From CAWCVR01 sp963799105 (GTDB taxonomy: Bacteria > Acidobacteriota > Terriglobia > Bryobacterales > Bryobacteraceae): a DNA stretch of 64,000 nt. Under the pieces are notes generated by a model, which saw only the letters and a program-made list of their open reading frames with translations, was not told the DNA's origin and did no database searches. Of the stretch, positions 62,615-64,000 are shown piece by piece; positions within the stretch are counted from its first letter, which is position 1; each line of letters opens with the position of its first letter. The position numbers were made by a program, and so were the translations under genes. The stretch covers positions 310,001 to 374,000 of the forward strand of contig CAWCVR010000013.1 of NCBI GenBank assembly GCA_963799105.1, read 5' to 3'.

Positions 62615-63666
62615 TGCAATCCCTCTTTCAAGATGTTCCACCGCGACACCCCCAGGAAGCTGGGGTTGCCGGCCACCGGTCTCCACCGCGGCTGCGGAAA
62701 GTTCAGCAATTCTTCGACCGTCAGCCGCCGCATCTCGCCCGGGTCCGATCCGTTCGGCCCGGTATGGTACAGGATATAGCGTTTCCCGTCCGGATGAATC
62801 AGGCTTTCCCCCAGGTAGATCATGCCGTGAAACGGCTCGCGGGCGCCGGCCTGGCGGTAGAACAGCAGGTCGCCCGGCTCGGCGGCGCCCAGGTCGCGGC
62901 TGCGAAACCGGGTATTGTAGCGCCGCAGCGTTTGCGCGTCGGCGAATTGCGCGAAAGCCCCGTTGGCCAGGTCGGCGGGCTCGAAGCCGCCTTCGCGGAC
63001 GCGGAACAGCGAGGCCCCCAGCGGCGTGTACGGATACTGGTACTTGGCCACCGAATCGTAGGCCGGGACGAGCGGCAGCCGCGCCGTGGCGGCCCAGGCG
63101 CTGTCGTGCGCGCGCAGGGCTTCGCGGTAGGCGTAACGGATGAGCGCGGCGCAATCGTCGATCTCCGGCGGGCGCGATGCGGGCGCCTGGAAATACTGCG
63201 CCTCCCCCAGAAAGGCGAACCAGCGCCGGAAGCTCTGGCGGTCGTGCGGGTCGTCCAGGCGGAGGAAATCGGGCGTGCCGTCGCCGGCCGTGTCGCGGGT
63301 ATCGAGAGCGAGCGAGAGGGTGGCCTCCGCCGGCGCAGCGCCGGGAAACTGCACGCGCACCCGCACACGCCCCCCGAGCACCCCGGCGCGGAGATGCGCC
63401 TGCCACTTTCCGCCGCCGCCGGTAATGTCCTCGATCGTCACGGCGTGTGGGTTCTCTGACACGGAGATGGCCGGCTGTCCCGCCGGCGAGCCGGCAATTT
63501 CCAGGGTCGCCGTGTCGTAACCGTCGGCGAACAGACCCGCCGGGGAGACGGACAGGCGCGGTGGCCGGCCGGCTTCCCGCTTTCCGGCCGGCGACGCCGC
63601 CATCCAGACCAGGATGCCCGCGCCGGCCAGGGACAACGCCAGCACTCCCCGCGCACGCGTGATCAA
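62611..63666 (-). CDS. DUF1175 (YfaT-like) protein upstream of macroglobulin
   Basis: About 351 residues from TTG 63666; the frame is open to 63825, but a TATAAT at 63676-63681 would start transcription after that. The N-terminal span is RGVLALSLAGAGILVWMAAS, followed by a beta domain. The DUF1175 region has RRWFAFLGEAQYFQAPASRP, EIDDCAALIRYAYREALRAH, GDLLFYRQAGAREPFHGMIY and ILYHTGPNGSDPGEMRRLTV. The Cys-His arrangement recalls NlpC/P60-like folds. In E. coli yfaT sits beside the macroglobulin gene yfaS, so the pairing is conserved. It is coupled by ATGA to the macroglobulin. Confidence 0.88.
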   Translation of the reverse strand: MITRARGVLALSLAGAGILVWMAASPAGKREAGRPPRLSVSPAGLFADGYDTATLEIAGSPAGQPAISVSENPHAVTIEDITGGGGKWQAHLRAGVLGGRVRVRVQFPGAAPAEATLSLALDTRDTAGDGTPDFLRLDDPHDRQSFRRWFAFLGEAQYFQAPASRPPEIDDCAALIRYAYREALRAHDSAWAATARLPLVPAYDSVAKYQYPYTPLGASLFRVREGGFEPADLANGAFAQFADAQTLRRYNTRFRSRDLGAAEPGDLLFYRQAGAREPFHGMIYLGESLIHPDGKRYILYHTGPNGSDPGEMRRLTVEELLNFPQPRWRPVAGNPSFLGVSRWNILKEGLQ

Positions 63667-63675
63667 ACCGCCCCG

Positions 63676-63681
63676 ATTATA
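63676..63681 (-). promoter_or_regulatory. consensus -10 box for the DUF1175-macroglobulin operon
   Basis: TATAAT on the minus strand, with TTGCGG and GTTTGC 14-16 bases upstream as a poor -35. Transcription would begin about 63668-63670, leaving almost no leader before TTG 63666. Confidence 0.55.
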
Positions 63682-63946
63682 CACCGTGCCGATCACCGCA
63701 AACCCGGGGCCAGACATGGATTTCCGGCGCAGTCTGCCGGAAACTCGCACTCTGTCCCCTGTTTGCCCGGCCGCCCACCCTCCGCGTTCGCCGGGTGTCA
63801 CAAAACGGTGAAGCACCCCGATCACCGGCGGGGCGCCCGCCTCGCAGCGAATGGTTACTGGCCGATGGCCGCTGCAAATCCTGTCTTAAAGGGATGGCGC
63901 AAACGGTTGAAATGCGGTATGACTAGTACTTAGGGAGGAAAGTGAC

Positions 63947-64000
63947 GTGAAGAACACTCTTGTAGTGGCAATTCTCGGCGTTGCCACATTAGCGTTTGTC
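63947..64000 (+). CDS. start of an exported-protein gene, cut by right edge
   Basis: GTG 63947 follows AGGGAGGAAAG and encodes VKNTLVVAILGVATLAFV, a signal-peptide start, up to the edge of the window. It is divergent from the DUF1175 operon. Nothing can be said of its function. Confidence 0.7.
   Translation, partial: MKNTLVVAILGVATLAFV

Noticed and set aside
59783..62779. 998-codon plus-strand frame across the macroglobulin gene
   Set aside because: It is the mirror of a codon-biased GC-rich gene; the macroglobulin on the other strand has full domain support.

Overview
This looks like a chromosomal segment of an acidobacterium of the Bryobacterales (Candidatus Solibacter-like). The evidence is uniformly high GC, a fragment of the Solibacter-type C-terminal domain (TIGR03437 pattern) at 28358-28905, many exported RHS/YD-repeat and InlB-like repeat proteins, an orphan MacB-type permease, and dispersed short inverted-repeat elements. 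This rests on family recognition by eye; no search was run.

Bases 1-25,900 are accessory and strongly reshuffled. Three RHS/YD-repeat genes on the minus strand (866-3490, 4731-7035, 10671-16037) each end in a different tip carrying an HExxH motif. Each is followed at once, on the same strand, by a small exported protein gene (1-831, 4141-4734, 10231-10659). An IS21-family element with istA and istB (7036-9820) has removed the 5' end of the second RHS gene. A decayed MqsA-type antitoxin gene lies at 3575-3985. Further along are an exported malectin/InlB-repeat/IPT protein, two copies of a coiled-coil fibre gene, and a subtilisin-like protease fused in frame behind an IPTL-CTERM sorted protein. 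Frameshifts are dense here: at least six in RHS1, three in RHS3 and one or two in several exported proteins. They are nearly absent from the housekeeping genes to the right.

Bases 25,200-30,970 hold a chain of rearrangements. There is a duplicated 3' fragment of the permease gene, an acylphosphatase, and the 5' ends of apt and pheS cut short and joined tail to tail. These are followed by a SpoIIE-type phosphatase, an orphan Soli C-terminal domain, and the complete permease with a TPR partner.

Bases 31,000-64,000 are mostly core genome. A BNR-repeat protein is coupled to a MoaD/ThiS-like protein. A classic block of SRP RNA, dnaX, ybaB and recR is interrupted by a methyltransferase/XamI-like endonuclease pair. 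That pair is bracketed by a 571-bp direct duplication of recR, of which the right copy carries a 79-bp deletion. Next come an OmpA-domain protein, an MFS transporter, citrate synthase, an OmpH/Skp-like chaperone, groES, an alkaline phosphatase, PilZ and FmdB-type proteins, and a tRNA-Val beside an IS256 remnant. A PduS-PduT microcompartment pair, a SpoIID-metallopeptidase fusion, and a DUF1175/alpha-2-macroglobulin/membrane-protein operon complete the window.

The most promising candidates for something undescribed are the RHS-HExxH/small-exported-protein modules, and the restriction-modification pair inserted with a long target duplication.
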